From positions 186,001-250,000 of the forward strand of contig NZ_JARVSM010000001.1 of the NCBI RefSeq assembly GCF_030209175.1: 64,000 nucleotides of DNA, read 5' to 3'. The translations under genes were made by a program, and so were the position numbers. The DNA is from Pseudomonas sp. efr-133-TYG-5. Its GTDB lineage: Bacteria; Pseudomonadota; Gammaproteobacteria; Pseudomonadales; Pseudomonadaceae. The notes beneath the pieces were generated by a model, which was given only the letters and a program-made list of their open reading frames with translations, was not told the DNA's origin and did no database searches. Below, piece by piece: positions 36,450-44,862 of the stretch (positions are counted from its first letter, which is position 1; each line of letters starts with the position of its first letter).

Positions 36450-37630
36450 AAGATGCTGTGATTGTTTCCACCGCTCGCACGCCGATTGCCAAGGCCATGC
36501 GCGGCGCATTCAATGATTTCAAGTCACCCAGCATGACGGCAATCGCCATTCGCGCAGCAGTCGAACGTGCCGGCATCGAGCCGGACCAGATAGAAGACCT
36601 GGTGCTGGGCACGGCGATGCAAAGCGGCACTGCAGCGATCAACCCCGCGCGTCTGTCGGCGCTGGCGGCCGGTCTGCCGGTGTCGGTGAGTGGGCAGACC
36701 GTCGACCGCCAATGCGCATCAGGCCTCATGGCAATTGCCATCGCCGCCAAGCAAATCATCGTGGACGGCATGCAGGTGACCATCGGCGCCGGTCAGGAGC
36801 AGATCAGCCTTGTGCAATCGACCCACAATCGCCTGGCGAGCGAGGCATACGACGACGCTGTGCTGCGCATGAACGAGCATGCCTACATGCCGATGTTGCA
36901 AACCGCCGAGCGAGTGGCTGCGCGGTACGGTATCAGTCGCGAGGCGCAAGACGCCTATGCGTTGCAGTCTCAGCAGCGCACGGCGGCGGCCCAGACCGCC
37001 GGCCTGTTTGCCGATGAAATCGTTGCGGTCACAGCACGCAAAAAGATCGTAAACCAGGAGGACGGTGCGGTCAGCCACGTGCAAGTCACGCTCACCCAGG
37101 ATGAGGGCAATCGGCCCGCTACCGTCTTGGCGGATCTGCAAGGCCTCAAACCAGTGATCGAAGGCGGCAGTGTCACCGCTGGCAATGCCAGCCAATTGTC
37201 TGACGGCGCCAGTGCGTGCGTATTGCTAGAAGGTGGCTTGGCGGCGCGTTTGGGGGGCACGCCGTTGGGACTCTATCGAGGCATTGCTGTCGCCGGGCTT
37301 GCGCCGGAAGAAATGGGTATAGGACCGGTATTGGCGGTGCCCAAATTGCTCCGTCAGCACGGCCTGAACGTAGACGATATCGGCTTGTGGGAGCTCAACG
37401 AAGCGTTCGCCTGCCAAGTTGTGTACTGCGCGGCGCGACTAGGGATCGATCCCGCGAAGTTGAACGTCAATGGCGGCGCTATCTCGATCGGGCATCCCTA
37501 TGGCATGAGCGGAGCTCGAATGGTTGGACACGCGTTGCTGGAAGGAAAACGACGCGGGGTGAAGTTCGTCGTAGTGACGATGTGCGTGGGGGGCGGAATG
37601 GGCGCGGCGGGGTTGTTCGAGGTGTTGTAA
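36446..37630 (+). CDS. acetyl-CoA acetyltransferase (thiolase)
   Basis: 394 residues. The acyl-accepting Cys90 lies in [14 protein letters not shown], the catalytic His in [10 protein letters not shown] near 350 and the second Cys in [10 protein letters not shown] near 380. This degradative thiolase closes the beta-oxidation cycle, cutting 3-ketoacyl-CoA. It is the last gene of a five-gene run with overlaps at three of the four junctions. A run of A residues follows the stop, but no clear terminator. Confidence 0.94.
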   Translation: MKDAVIVSTARTPIAKAMRGAFNDFKSPSMTAIAIRAAVERAGIEPDQIEDLVLGTAMQSGTAAINPARLSALAAGLPVSVSGQTVDRQCASGLMAIAIAAKQIIVDGMQVTIGAGQEQISLVQSTHNRLASEAYDDAVLRMNEHAYMPMLQTAERVAARYGISREAQDAYALQSQQRTAAAQTAGLFADEIVAVTARKKIVNQEDGAVSHVQVTLTQDEGNRPATVLADLQGLKPVIEGGSVTAGNASQLSDGASACVLLEGGLAARLGGTPLGLYRGIAVAGLAPEEMGIGPVLAVPKLLRQHGLNVDDIGLWELNEAFACQVVYCAARLGIDPAKLNVNGGAISIGHPYGMSGARMVGHALLEGKRRGVKFVVVTMCVGGGMGAAGLFEVL

Positions 37631-37792
37631 AAAAAGGCGCCGTCATATTTGTTAGGATTGCCCTGATCAGGAGATATGTAGTGGCTCAGGCGTCACAATC
37701 CGTTATGTAGAGATCGAGCAAGAGGGGGAGGCGGCCAACGTTTGCAATTGGCCGGTTAGCGACGGTCAGGGCTCGACCGTCGCTATGCATAT

Positions 37793-38413
37793 TCAAACCT
37801 CGGTCTGTTGCGCCATCTCTAGGGCGTCATCGACTTCAATTCCCAGATATCGAACTGTGCTCTCCAGCTTCGTGTGGCCGAGCAGCAGTTGAACCGCTCG
37901 CAGATTTTTCGTCCTGCGATAGATCAGCGATGCCTTCGTACGCCTCATTGTGTGAGTGCCATACATGGCTGGATCAAGGCCAACGGCTTCCACCCAGCCT
38001 TTGACGATCCGTACGTATTGACGTGTTGATATATGGTCTGAGGCATGCAGCTGGCTCGGAAAAAGCCAGTCCTCGCTCCGGAGTTGGGCTTGGTGTATCC
38101 AGGCCGCAATAGCAAACCGTGTTGTTCGGTGATTTCCAACTGCACTGGCCGCAGCGTTTTCTGCTGCATCACCATGGCGCGTGGTGATACGTGCTCGCCA
38201 TGGGCGACGTCGCGCACACGAAGTTTGGTTAAGTCGCAGGCCCGAAGCTTGCTGTCGATGGCCAGATCGAAGAGCGCAAGATCACGAGTCCGTTTTGCAA
38301 TTTGCAAGCCTAACCCGGATGGCCCAGATATCTCTCAGTCTGAGTGGAGCTTTCTGCCCGACCAGCTTTCCTTTGTTCCAAGGCTGGCGGCTGCAGGTAG
38401 CGAAGATGTTCAT
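37793..38413 (-). pseudogene. tyrosine recombinase (integrase) with two single-base frameshifts
   Basis: Reading the minus strand from ATG 38413: PWNKGKLVGQKAPLRLRDIWAIRVR, then one extra base near 38306-38309 shifts to QIAKRTRDLALFDLAIDSKL... up to EITEQ. One missing base near 38118-38123 shifts again to AIAAWIHQAQLRSEDWLFPS, and the frame continues to GTHTMRRTKASLIYRRT, LLLGHTKLESTVRYLGIEVDDA. The catalytic HxxR, GHT and final Tyr are present, so the chain was complete at about 205 residues before the shifts. The gene belongs to the short integrase family common in Gammaproteobacteria. Confidence 0.88.
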
Positions 38414-38553
38414 GACTAGTCCTCCTCGTGTCGAAGGACAAGGATGGCTGAACAGAGGAAGGGTCGCTAACCGGCCAAGAGCTGCCCATCAGTTGCGTCG
38501 ACTGCTACTCTCTGCGGTCTCTGGACTCAGTGCTGCTTATAACGTGAGACTTT

Positions 38554-38976
38554 ATGAATAACCAACTCGCCATTTTGATCAGCGACTACCAAGCAAGTGT
38601 TGGCACCGCTGTGGACATGATGCATCGGTCTGGTATTCCGCGGCCCTTGACCAATATGGATTGGGTGGGCACTGACATTCCTCAGCGCGGAGAGTTAGAA
38701 GGCGGAGTTCGTTACTTCAAGCACGGCTATGGCTGCGCGGTTAGTCTCCCCACAGGTACAGTAGACTTTGACTTTGGGGCTCATGGTGAGATCGGTGGCT
38801 TCGACGCGTGGCGACTTGCTAGTTTCGCAGGTGACAAGTTGTCGGAATACGGTTTTGCTGATGAGGATGCACTCACAGAGTGCTTCAAAGCGGAAGTTGC
38901 TGCCGGTTCTCTAGTGTATTCCGGGTACATTCTCTACTACGTAGCGGACGACACCTCACAATTTCTGTCGAAATAG
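38554..38976 (+). CDS. DUF6896-like protein, immunity-like
   Basis: 140 residues; the central pattern YFKHGYGCAVSLPTGTVDFDFGAHGEIGGFDAWRL matches, from memory, the DUF6896 family, whose members often neighbour polymorphic toxins. No signal peptide. ATG 38554 has only a weak ribosome-binding site. No toxin is seen close by, so the role as an orphan immunity protein is inference. Confidence 0.68.
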   Translation: MNNQLAILISDYQASVGTAVDMMHRSGIPRPLTNMDWVGTDIPQRGELEGGVRYFKHGYGCAVSLPTGTVDFDFGAHGEIGGFDAWRLASFAGDKLSEYGFADEDALTECFKAEVAAGSLVYSGYILYYVADDTSQFLSK

Positions 38977-39026
38977 TCCGTTCTATCCGTGCATTAAGTT
39001 CTCACTACAGGGCGCCTGCCTGGATC

Positions 39027-39112
39027 TGCCATTTTCGGCCACCTACCACCGCCAGGTTTGGCCGATTAATCCCGTTCCGACAGGCAAAAATCGACCCAAA
39101 GCGGACAATACG
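39027..39112. repeat. GGCCG-centred degenerate repeat, decayed copies
   Basis: CTGCCATTTTCGGCCA at 39027-39042, GGTTTGGCCGATTAAT at 39055-39070 and CGACCCAAAGCGGACA near 39093-39108 are weak members of the repeat family, filling the space between two orphan genes. Confidence 0.5.
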
Positions 39113-39120
39113 GAAAACCT

Positions 39121-39528
39121 ATGTACACAGTGACCGTCGTTAGCGAACGGCCCGACTTCAGATGTTTTCTGGATTTGCTCTATGGCCCTGGGCGAAACGT
39201 AGACACGGATGGTGATTCATACCCTGTGAACAGCCGCTCTTGGACATACCTGTATGTGAAGGACAGAGAGAGCGATGACCCTTACATCGAAATCCATGCT
39301 AGCGAGGTAGATGTCTCAAGGTTTACCGTGCAGTCCAACTCGTCGAGGCTGGAGGCCCTGGCTGCGTTGTACTTGTACCTGACTTGTGGTGGGTCAATCT
39401 CCTCTTCAGATCAGGCACTTGATAAAGCCGCCATCGAAATGTTGTGCGACAGATATTCCGTTGAGCTCTGCCGAGCCCATGGATCTATTTGGCATCAGTC
39501 GGCAGCTAACGCGCCTTACTCACAGTAG
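39121..39528 (+). CDS. hypothetical protein, immunity-like
   Basis: 135 residues starting MYTVTVVSERPDFRCFLDLL, acidic, with no signal peptide. No domain recognised. It is set between two repeat copies, in the same arrangement as the gene at 17241. Codon use is less GC-biased than in the flanking operons. Confidence 0.58.
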   Translation: MYTVTVVSERPDFRCFLDLLYGPGRNVDTDGDSYPVNSRSWTYLYVKDRESDDPYIEIHASEVDVSRFTVQSNSSRLEALAALYLYLTCGGSISSSDQALDKAAIEMLCDRYSVELCRAHGSIWHQSAANAPYSQ

Positions 39529-39558
39529 TGAACGACGGCTTGTTTCGGAGCGCGCAAA

Positions 39559-39584
39559 CGTCCGCTCTTGGCCGATAGCGGTCA
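39559..39584. repeat. GGCCG-centred repeat, well-preserved copy
   Basis: GTCCGCTCTTGGCCGATAGC followed by GGTCA. CCGCT and AGCGG are inverted arms around TCTTGGCCGAT. Very close to the copy at 17753, about 21.8 kb away. Confidence 0.75.
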
Positions 39585-39687
39585 CTCGGGCACCCCTCAA
39601 TACCGCCAGTGTCATCTTGATGAACTCCTCATTTTTGTTGATCGTCCAGAATGCGCCGCGGACGTTCTCGGCGACATCCTGGCGCGG

Positions 39688-39942
39688 ATGGCGGAGATGG
39701 AGTTTCGCAAAGCGCAGGCAGAGCTCGTGGAGATCAGCTTTGTGCAGAAGGCCGCGTATGAAACGGCGCGGTCGCTCAACCAGTCGCTGATGAGTATGTC
39801 GCCGCAGTTGGCACCGCAGGTCGCCGCGCTGTCGGATCCGCGGGAGGTGGAGCGCCAACTGAATGCTGCGCTACGTCAGCGCCTCAACGAAGCGGCTCAA
39901 GTATTCAGAGACGACTTTGGATTTGCACTGGACGGGTGCTAA
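39688..39942 (+). pseudogene. C-terminal fragment of an unrecognised protein
   Basis: From about 39640 the frame becomes strongly coding-like (MAEMEFRKAQAELVEISFVQ, then AALSDPREVERQLNAALRQR), a helical Ala/Glu/Arg-rich end of a larger protein. Upstream the frame runs straight into the repeat at 39559, and no good start or ribosome-binding site is present. I infer a gene whose 5' part was lost at the repeat. Confidence 0.45.
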
Positions 39943-40047
39943 CGAATGCGCTCATAGGAATTCATGCGGCTGTCAGGTTCACCTCTGGCAGCTTTCGGAA
40001 GAGGGGACGCTGAGAACCACGTATTTGCCTGAGGCCTGTGGTATGGG

Positions 40048-40066
40048 TAGAATGCGAGTCATTATC
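40048..40066 (+). promoter_or_regulatory. Fur box upstream of the sigma factor gene
   Basis: TAGAATGCGAGTCATTATC matches 14 of 19 positions of the classical Fur consensus. It lies 25-40 bases before the plausible sigma-factor starts, as expected for an iron-starvation sigma gene. Confidence 0.75.
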
Positions 40067-40090
40067 AATTATGTACTTTCCGGGATGCTG

Positions 40091-40606
40091 ATGCGCAGCG
40101 ATGAAACGCTAGGTACTGCAGATCTAGGGCTGCTCTATTGCACCCACCATTCGTGGTTGCAAGGCTGGCTGATCCGACGCACAGGATGTCGCGATAGCGC
40201 AGCAGATTTGGCGCAGGACACTTTCGTACGTGTGCTCAAATCCCGTCAGTCCAGCCCCTTACGCGAACCACGTGCCTATTTGAGCAGTATCGCCCGCGGA
40301 CTGATGATTGATCAGTATCGTCGTCGCGAACTCGAACGTGCCTACCTCGAAAGCGTTACGATGTTGCCTCAGCACGAGGTTCCCTCGGAAGAAAGCCGGC
40401 TGCTGATTCTTGATGCGCTGGAGCGCATAGACCGCATGCTCAATATGCTTAAACCAAGAGTTCGTCAGGCGTTTTTATTTGCCCGACTCGACGGTCTGAC
40501 GTGCGCGCAAATAGCCGAAAAACTGGGTGTTTCCCGCGCGACGATTGAGCGCGACCTGGCCACGGCCCTGCAACACTGCTATCGCTTGCGTTATGTCGAG
40601 GCCTGA
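40091..40606 (+). CDS. FecI-type ECF sigma factor
   Basis: About 172 residues; start taken at ATG 40091 (ATG 40085 is equally possible) because the Fur box rules out the longer frames. Sigma2 region: HHSWLQGWLIRRTGCRDSAADLAQDTFVRVLKS. Sigma4 region: LKPRVRQAFLFARLDGLTCAQIAEKLGVSRATIERDLA. It should direct transcription of the TonB-dependent receptor at 41685 when its siderophore is bound outside. The adjacent FecR is its regulator. Confidence 0.93.
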   Translation: MRSDETLGTADLGLLYCTHHSWLQGWLIRRTGCRDSAADLAQDTFVRVLKSRQSSPLREPRAYLSSIARGLMIDQYRRRELERAYLESVTMLPQHEVPSEESRLLILDALERIDRMLNMLKPRVRQAFLFARLDGLTCAQIAEKLGVSRATIERDLATALQHCYRLRYVEA

Positions 40607-41573
40607 GCCACAGGCGCTGGATCCGGCCATTGTAGAGCAGGCGATCCAATGGCTGGTGCGCCTTCGCTTCAATCAAGCGGACGAACAAACACAGCACTCT
40701 TTTGAGCACTGGCTGCAGCAGCGCCCGGAGCATGTGTTGGCGTGGCAGCGTGTAGAGACGCTTGGGGATGAATTTGCCGACATCCCCGCTCAACTGGCGC
40801 GACAAACCCTTAATGGCACCCATCAGGGAATGCGGCGGCGGGACGGCCTGAAGCTACTGGGCATATTGGCGACCGTTGGCACGGCAGCCTGGCTCGGACG
40901 GGACTACACACCCGTACCCGCCATGCTTGCGCAGCAGCGCAGCAGCACCGGCGAGCAACGACGCTTCCAACTCGATGATGGCAGCCTTATTCAGCTCAAT
41001 AGCGATAGCGCCGTCGACAGCGATTTCGATGCTCAGCGACGCCTGATCATCCTGCGACGGGGTGAAATCATCGTCAATGTCGGCGCGGATCAACACTCGC
41101 CGCAAGCGCGACCGTTCTGGGTGCAATCACGTGACGGGATCATGCGCGCCCAGAGTTCCCGCTTTCTGGCACGCGAGCTTGACGAAGGCACTCTGGTCGC
41201 GGCTCAGGAAGGATCAGTCACGGTGTTCCCCGGCTCCAGTCAAAGTCCTGCGAGCCGCAGCGTTCAGGCAGGCAATCAAGTGCTGTTTACATCAAGTAGC
41301 GTCCGAGCGTTCAGCGACAACGGCCTCGATCTGTGGAGCTGGGGTGACGGAGTGATCAGTGCGCGCAATATGCGCCTCAAAGATTTCATCGTGGAGTTGT
41401 CGCGTTATCGCCCTGGGGTATTGCGCTGCGCCGAAGAGGTCGCGGATCGCCGCGTTTCCGGCACCTTCCAGCTCGCCGACAACGATCAGGTCCTGGCATT
41501 GATCGCGCAGTCACTGCGCTTGCGCATCGATTACCGAACCCGTTACTGGGTAACCGTGACTGCTACTACCTGA
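40593..41573 (+). CDS. FecR-type anti-sigma/sigma regulator
   Basis: 326 residues from ATG 40593, overlapping the sigma gene by 14 bases. The N-terminal cytoplasmic part has the FecR_N pattern AIQWLVRLRFNQADEQTQHSFEHWL and AWQRVETL. A single hydrophobic segment near residues 92-105 (LLGILATVGTAAWLG) follows RRRD. The periplasmic domain has RRFQLDDGSLIQLNSDSAVDSDF and, at its end, an STN-like region (GTFQLADNDQVLALIAQSL). It carries the receptor's signal across the membrane to the sigma factor. Confidence 0.92.
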   Translation: MSRPEPQALDPAIVEQAIQWLVRLRFNQADEQTQHSFEHWLQQRPEHVLAWQRVETLGDEFADIPAQLARQTLNGTHQGMRRRDGLKLLGILATVGTAAWLGRDYTPVPAMLAQQRSSTGEQRRFQLDDGSLIQLNSDSAVDSDFDAQRRLIILRRGEIIVNVGADQHSPQARPFWVQSRDGIMRAQSSRFLARELDEGTLVAAQEGSVTVFPGSSQSPASRSVQAGNQVLFTSSSVRAFSDNGLDLWSWGDGVISARNMRLKDFIVELSRYRPGVLRCAEEVADRRVSGTFQLADNDQVLALIAQSLRLRIDYRTRYWVTVTATT

Positions 41574-41595
41574 GCCCATCAAAACAATCTGAAAA

Positions 41596-41618
41596 ATAAT
41601 GAGGTAGTTTCTCATTAT
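41596..41618 (+). promoter_or_regulatory. Fur-like inverted repeat before the receptor gene
   Basis: ATAATGAG (41596-41603) and CTCATTAT (41611-41618) are perfect 8-bp arms with a 7-base spacer. It resembles a Fur box and sits about 65 bases before the receptor start. Confidence 0.65.
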
Positions 41619-41684
41619 CGTTCGACCTCTAAGGAAGGCCGGAATACAGGCCAGTCTGTCGATGTCCTTTCTTGGAGCGAGAAA

Positions 41685-44075
41685 ATGAGTTCGTCCCCGG
41701 TTTCACAGCGCCATCCATTAAATCGTGCCTTGCAGGGTGCGATGTTGGGTTTGATCGTCAGCAGCTACGCATTGCCATCGCTGGCGCAAACGTCGAGCGC
41801 TGACCACAGCAATCAAGTCAAGCCGTGGAACATCGCTGCCGGCCCACTGGCGCCGGCGCTTGATCGCTTTGCGCGCGAGGCCGGCATCAGTCTTTCCTTC
41901 GACGCATCGAGTGTTGCGAACCGCACCACCGCTGGCGTGAATGGCTCGCTCGATACGTCGGCAGCGCTGTCATCGTTGCTGCAGGGGAGCCAATTGCAGA
42001 TCGAACAGCAAGGCCCGAATGCTTATCTGCTGGTTCCTCAAGCAAAGCCCGCCGGCCCGCTGGAACTCGACGCAACGGATGTCGAGGACTACCGCCTTGC
42101 CCCGGTCATCATCAATGCCAAGGTCAGGGTCAGTGCCGACGACGACGCCAACTCGGTAGTCGCCAAGGAACTCTGGGTTGGCGGAAAAGTGGCAACCAGC
42201 ATTCTCAATACACCGGCATCGGTATCAGTTGTTACCAACAAGGAAATGGAGCAACGCAGCGTCAGCACCACGGAAGAGGCGCTGCAATACACGCCAGGCG
42301 TGATCACTGACTTCTACGGTACGGATGACCGCAACGACTATTTCCAGATCCGCGGCTACCAGGCCACCACCTACCGTGACGGCTTGACCCTGAGTTCGAT
42401 GCGCGGCGTACGCGAAGATCCATTCGCTTATGAGCGCATCGAGATTCTGCGTGGCGCCAACTCCACCCTGTTTGGCCCGGCGGACCCTGGCGGCTCGGTA
42501 AACTTCGTGACCAAACAGCCACGCTTCGAGCAGTTTGGCCAAGGCTATGTGACCTACGGTTCGTTTGACCATGTCGAGACAGGCATCGATGTGGGAGATG
42601 CGCTGAACGACGAGAAAACCCTGGCTGGCCGTTTTACTGCCAAAGGCCAAAACAGCGACCGCGAGTACGACCACTCGCAGGACGATAACCAGTTGTTCAT
42701 GGGTGGCCTCACCTGGGCACCGACGGATTACACGTCGGCGACGATGATTCTGGACTACCTGAAAACCGAAAGTTCGCCCAACAGTGGCGGTTATCCGCTG
42801 GACAAGGAATACGACCGCAGCAAGTTTTATGGCGAGCCCAGCTACAACTTCCACGATGTCGAGCGCACCAGCCTCAGCGGTAACGTCACCCATGACTTCG
42901 ACAACGGCTTCGTACTGCGCAGCAATCTGCGTTACAGCAAGTTGACCGATGATTTTGGCTACGTTTACCTCAGCGACAGCGCCGCACGTGTCGGTACTAC
43001 CGTTGACCGCTATCAGTTTGGAACGGACACTGAAGCCGACCAGTTCAACGGCAATCTGATGCTGCAATACGATGCCCGCTTCGAGAACATTGACAGCAGC
43101 AGCCTGGTGGGCGTGGAGTACCTCGATTCGACCACCAAGGAAAGCTCGGTCTACGCCCCGACGACCTCGATTGACATTGCAAACCCCGTGTTTACTGGCG
43201 TTTCACGCTCAATCGCGCCGTATGCCGTCAACAAGCGAGACGCGACTACCAAGGCCGTATTTCTTCAGCAGAACCTGTCGTTCTACGAGCGGTTCATCGT
43301 CACCGGGGGTGTGCGCAACGACTCGATGGATCTGACCAGCAAAGGCTTGGAATCCACTGAGAAAGACACCTTCTCCGAAACTTCCTATCGAGGTGCGTTG
43401 ACCTATATCGTCAACGATGAAGTGTCCACCTATGTGAGCATGGTGGAATCCGTCTCGCCGCCGCAGGTTGGCGTAACACCGCAGACGGGCAGGCAGTACG
43501 AAGTGGGCGTGAAGTACGCGCCGATGGGGATGGACGCACTGTTTTCCGCAGCCGTTTATGACCTGACCCAGGAAAACGTCACCATCGCCGTGGTGCTGCC
43601 GAGCGGCATCATTGAGCAACAGACAGTGGGCGAGTCGCGGGCGCGGGGCCTTGATCTGGAGGCCAAGGCGCAGGTGTCGCAGAACCTCAGCCTGATCGGT
43701 GGCTATTCTTACATGGAGTCCGAGGTGCTGCGCGGTTCGTTGTACGACGGCAGCTCCCTGAAGGGTAATGAGTTCGCCACGGCACCCAAGCATTCCGCTT
43801 CGCTCTGGAGTTATTACGACGTGCCACGCACTGATGTCAGCGTTGGCTTGGGCGCGCGCTACGTCGGGTCGTATTACTTCGATGCCGCCAACTCCGGCAA
43901 AAGCGATGGCACCACGCTGTTCGACGCCGCCTTCAACTACAAGATCGCCAAGGGCACCGACCTTGCGGTGAACGTCAGCAACCTGCTGGATGAGCAGCAC
44001 GTGGTCGGTTCCGGCACAGCGAACTTCTACAATCCGGGTCGCGAGATTACCGCTAAATTGAGTTACAACTGGTAA
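41685..44075 (+). CDS. TonB-dependent siderophore receptor with signalling (STN) domain
   Basis: 796 residues. Signal peptide about 1-35; STN domain about 45-125 (FAREAGISLSFDASSVANRT), which contacts FecR-type regulators; plug domain about 165-290 with YFQIRGYQATTYRDGL and LRGANSTLFGPADPGGSVNFVTK; then the 22-strand barrel, ending in KLSYNW with the terminal aromatic residue. The layout is that of FpvA/FoxA-type receptors that import a ferric siderophore and signal its presence. Ligand not deducible. Forms one regulatory unit with the FecI/FecR pair just upstream. Confidence 0.95.
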   Translation: MSSSPVSQRHPLNRALQGAMLGLIVSSYALPSLAQTSSADHSNQVKPWNIAAGPLAPALDRFAREAGISLSFDASSVANRTTAGVNGSLDTSAALSSLLQGSQLQIEQQGPNAYLLVPQAKPAGPLELDATDVEDYRLAPVIINAKVRVSADDDANSVVAKELWVGGKVATSILNTPASVSVVTNKEMEQRSVSTTEEALQYTPGVITDFYGTDDRNDYFQIRGYQATTYRDGLTLSSMRGVREDPFAYERIEILRGANSTLFGPADPGGSVNFVTKQPRFEQFGQGYVTYGSFDHVETGIDVGDALNDEKTLAGRFTAKGQNSDREYDHSQDDNQLFMGGLTWAPTDYTSATMILDYLKTESSPNSGGYPLDKEYDRSKFYGEPSYNFHDVERTSLSGNVTHDFDNGFVLRSNLRYSKLTDDFGYVYLSDSAARVGTTVDRYQFGTDTEADQFNGNLMLQYDARFENIDSSSLVGVEYLDSTTKESSVYAPTTSIDIANPVFTGVSRSIAPYAVNKRDATTKAVFLQQNLSFYERFIVTGGVRNDSMDLTSKGLESTEKDTFSETSYRGALTYIVNDEVSTYVSMVESVSPPQVGVTPQTGRQYEVGVKYAPMGMDALFSAAVYDLTQENVTIAVVLPSGIIEQQTVGESRARGLDLEAKAQVSQNLSLIGGYSYMESEVLRGSLYDGSSLKGNEFATAPKHSASLWSYYDVPRTDVSVGLGARYVGSYYFDAANSGKSDGTTLFDAAFNYKIAKGTDLAVNVSNLLDEQHVVGSGTANFYNPGREITAKLSYNW

Positions 44076-44109
44076 GCAGACTTGTAGGCCTTTTCCTCGG
44101 AAAGAAAGT

Positions 44110-44133
44110 GGTGCCCGGTGTACAGCGGGCACC
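44110..44133 (+). terminator. hairpin after the receptor gene
   Basis: GGTGCCC (44110-44116) pairs with GGGCACC (44127-44133), extended by a G-C pair. No strong T-run follows (TTCAAA), so termination may be weak. Confidence 0.55.
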
Positions 44134-44243
44134 TTCAAACTGGCCAACGCAAAAAGCGAAGTCGTTCGATTTCCGTTGTATGGGCTCCGGTAAACGGTTA
44201 CTCGCCAGCAGTGCGATATAACTTCAGTCTAGTTTTTTCGAAC

Positions 44244-44268
44244 GTCCTTTTTCGGCCACGAGCGGTCA
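44244..44268. repeat. GGCCG-centred degenerate repeat
   Basis: GTCCTTTTTCGGCCACGAGC then GGTCA; same layout as the 39559 copy with several substitutions. Confidence 0.65.
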
Positions 44269-44420
44269 TTTTTTACTGCCATTTTCGACTAATTACAGGC
44301 CATGAGTACGTCTGGTAAAACGAGGGCGTTTCAAAGGACGCCGCCATCTGTGAAACCCCTTATTCGCCGTCGATCAGGCGCGGCAGTTGCGGCGGATTGG
44401 ACCCGCGCAGTACCTCACCG

Positions 44421-44447
44421 ACCGCTTTTGGCCGAATGAAGGCGGTC
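44421..44447. repeat. GGCCG-centred degenerate repeat
   Basis: ACCGCTTTTGGCCGAATGAA followed by GGCGGTC: GACCGC and GCGGTC arms around the GGCC core. It has four extra bases in the right half compared with other copies. Confidence 0.68.
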
Positions 44448-44610
44448 GTGAGCGGCAGCTGTTGGCAGAAAGTTGCCTGTTGAAGGCAGCCACATCTCCC
44501 ATCATTGCAAGGTCGAACAAGTGATGTCGGAGAGAGTAGGGTTGTGGAAATGATCGAAAAGATGCGGAAACGATCAAGAAAGGGATGGCCAAGAGATGCG
44601 AGTTTCAGAA

Positions 44611-44644
44611 ACGACAAAGCCCTGAATAATCAGGGCTTTGTCGT
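44611..44644 (-). terminator. perfect 15-bp hairpin downstream of tRNA-Ser
   Basis: ACGACAAAGCCCTGA (44611-44625) and TCAGGGCTTTGTCGT (44630-44644) are exact complements with a 4-base loop. On the minus strand it follows the tRNA 3' end by seven bases and is followed by TTCT, so it most likely terminates the tRNA transcript. Confidence 0.8.
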
Positions 44645-44651
44645 ATAAAGA

Positions 44652-44739
44652 TGGCGGAGGCGATGGGATTCGAACTCATGGACCTGTTACAGTCGACGGT
44701 TTTCAAGACCGTTGCCTTAAACCACTCGGCCACACCTCC
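44652..44739 (-). tRNA. tRNA-Ser, anticodon TGA
   Basis: 88 nt. The 7-bp acceptor stem pairs GGAGGTG with CGCCTCC (one G-T pair), and the encoded 3' end is GCCA. D-arm GGCCGAGTGGTTTAAGGC; anticodon loop CTTGAAA gives TGA; a long variable arm typical of class II tRNAs; T-arm GTTCGAATC. Its 3' end faces the accessory region that contains the broken integrase. Confidence 0.97.
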
Positions 44740-44862
44740 GTTTGCGTTGCGGGCGCCATAATACCTGAATGAAACACACTGTCAAACTCTCTGCATGGCT
44801 TGTTACAGAGCGTCTGTTATGATCTTTGCCACTGAACGTTTCAAACCAACAGGAGTGTCGCC

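Larger units (their letters stand above)
44134..44610. other. intergenic region with repeat copies, no gene
   Basis: About 480 bases without a supported gene between the receptor and tRNA-Ser. It contains two members of the GGCCG-centred repeat (44244-44268 and 44421-44447). Short open frames here show no motifs. Confidence 0.6.

Noticed and set aside
38414..44739. Genomic island with attachment sites at tRNA-Ser
   Set aside because: I found no second copy of the tRNA 3' end near the integrase relic, so boundaries cannot be supported.
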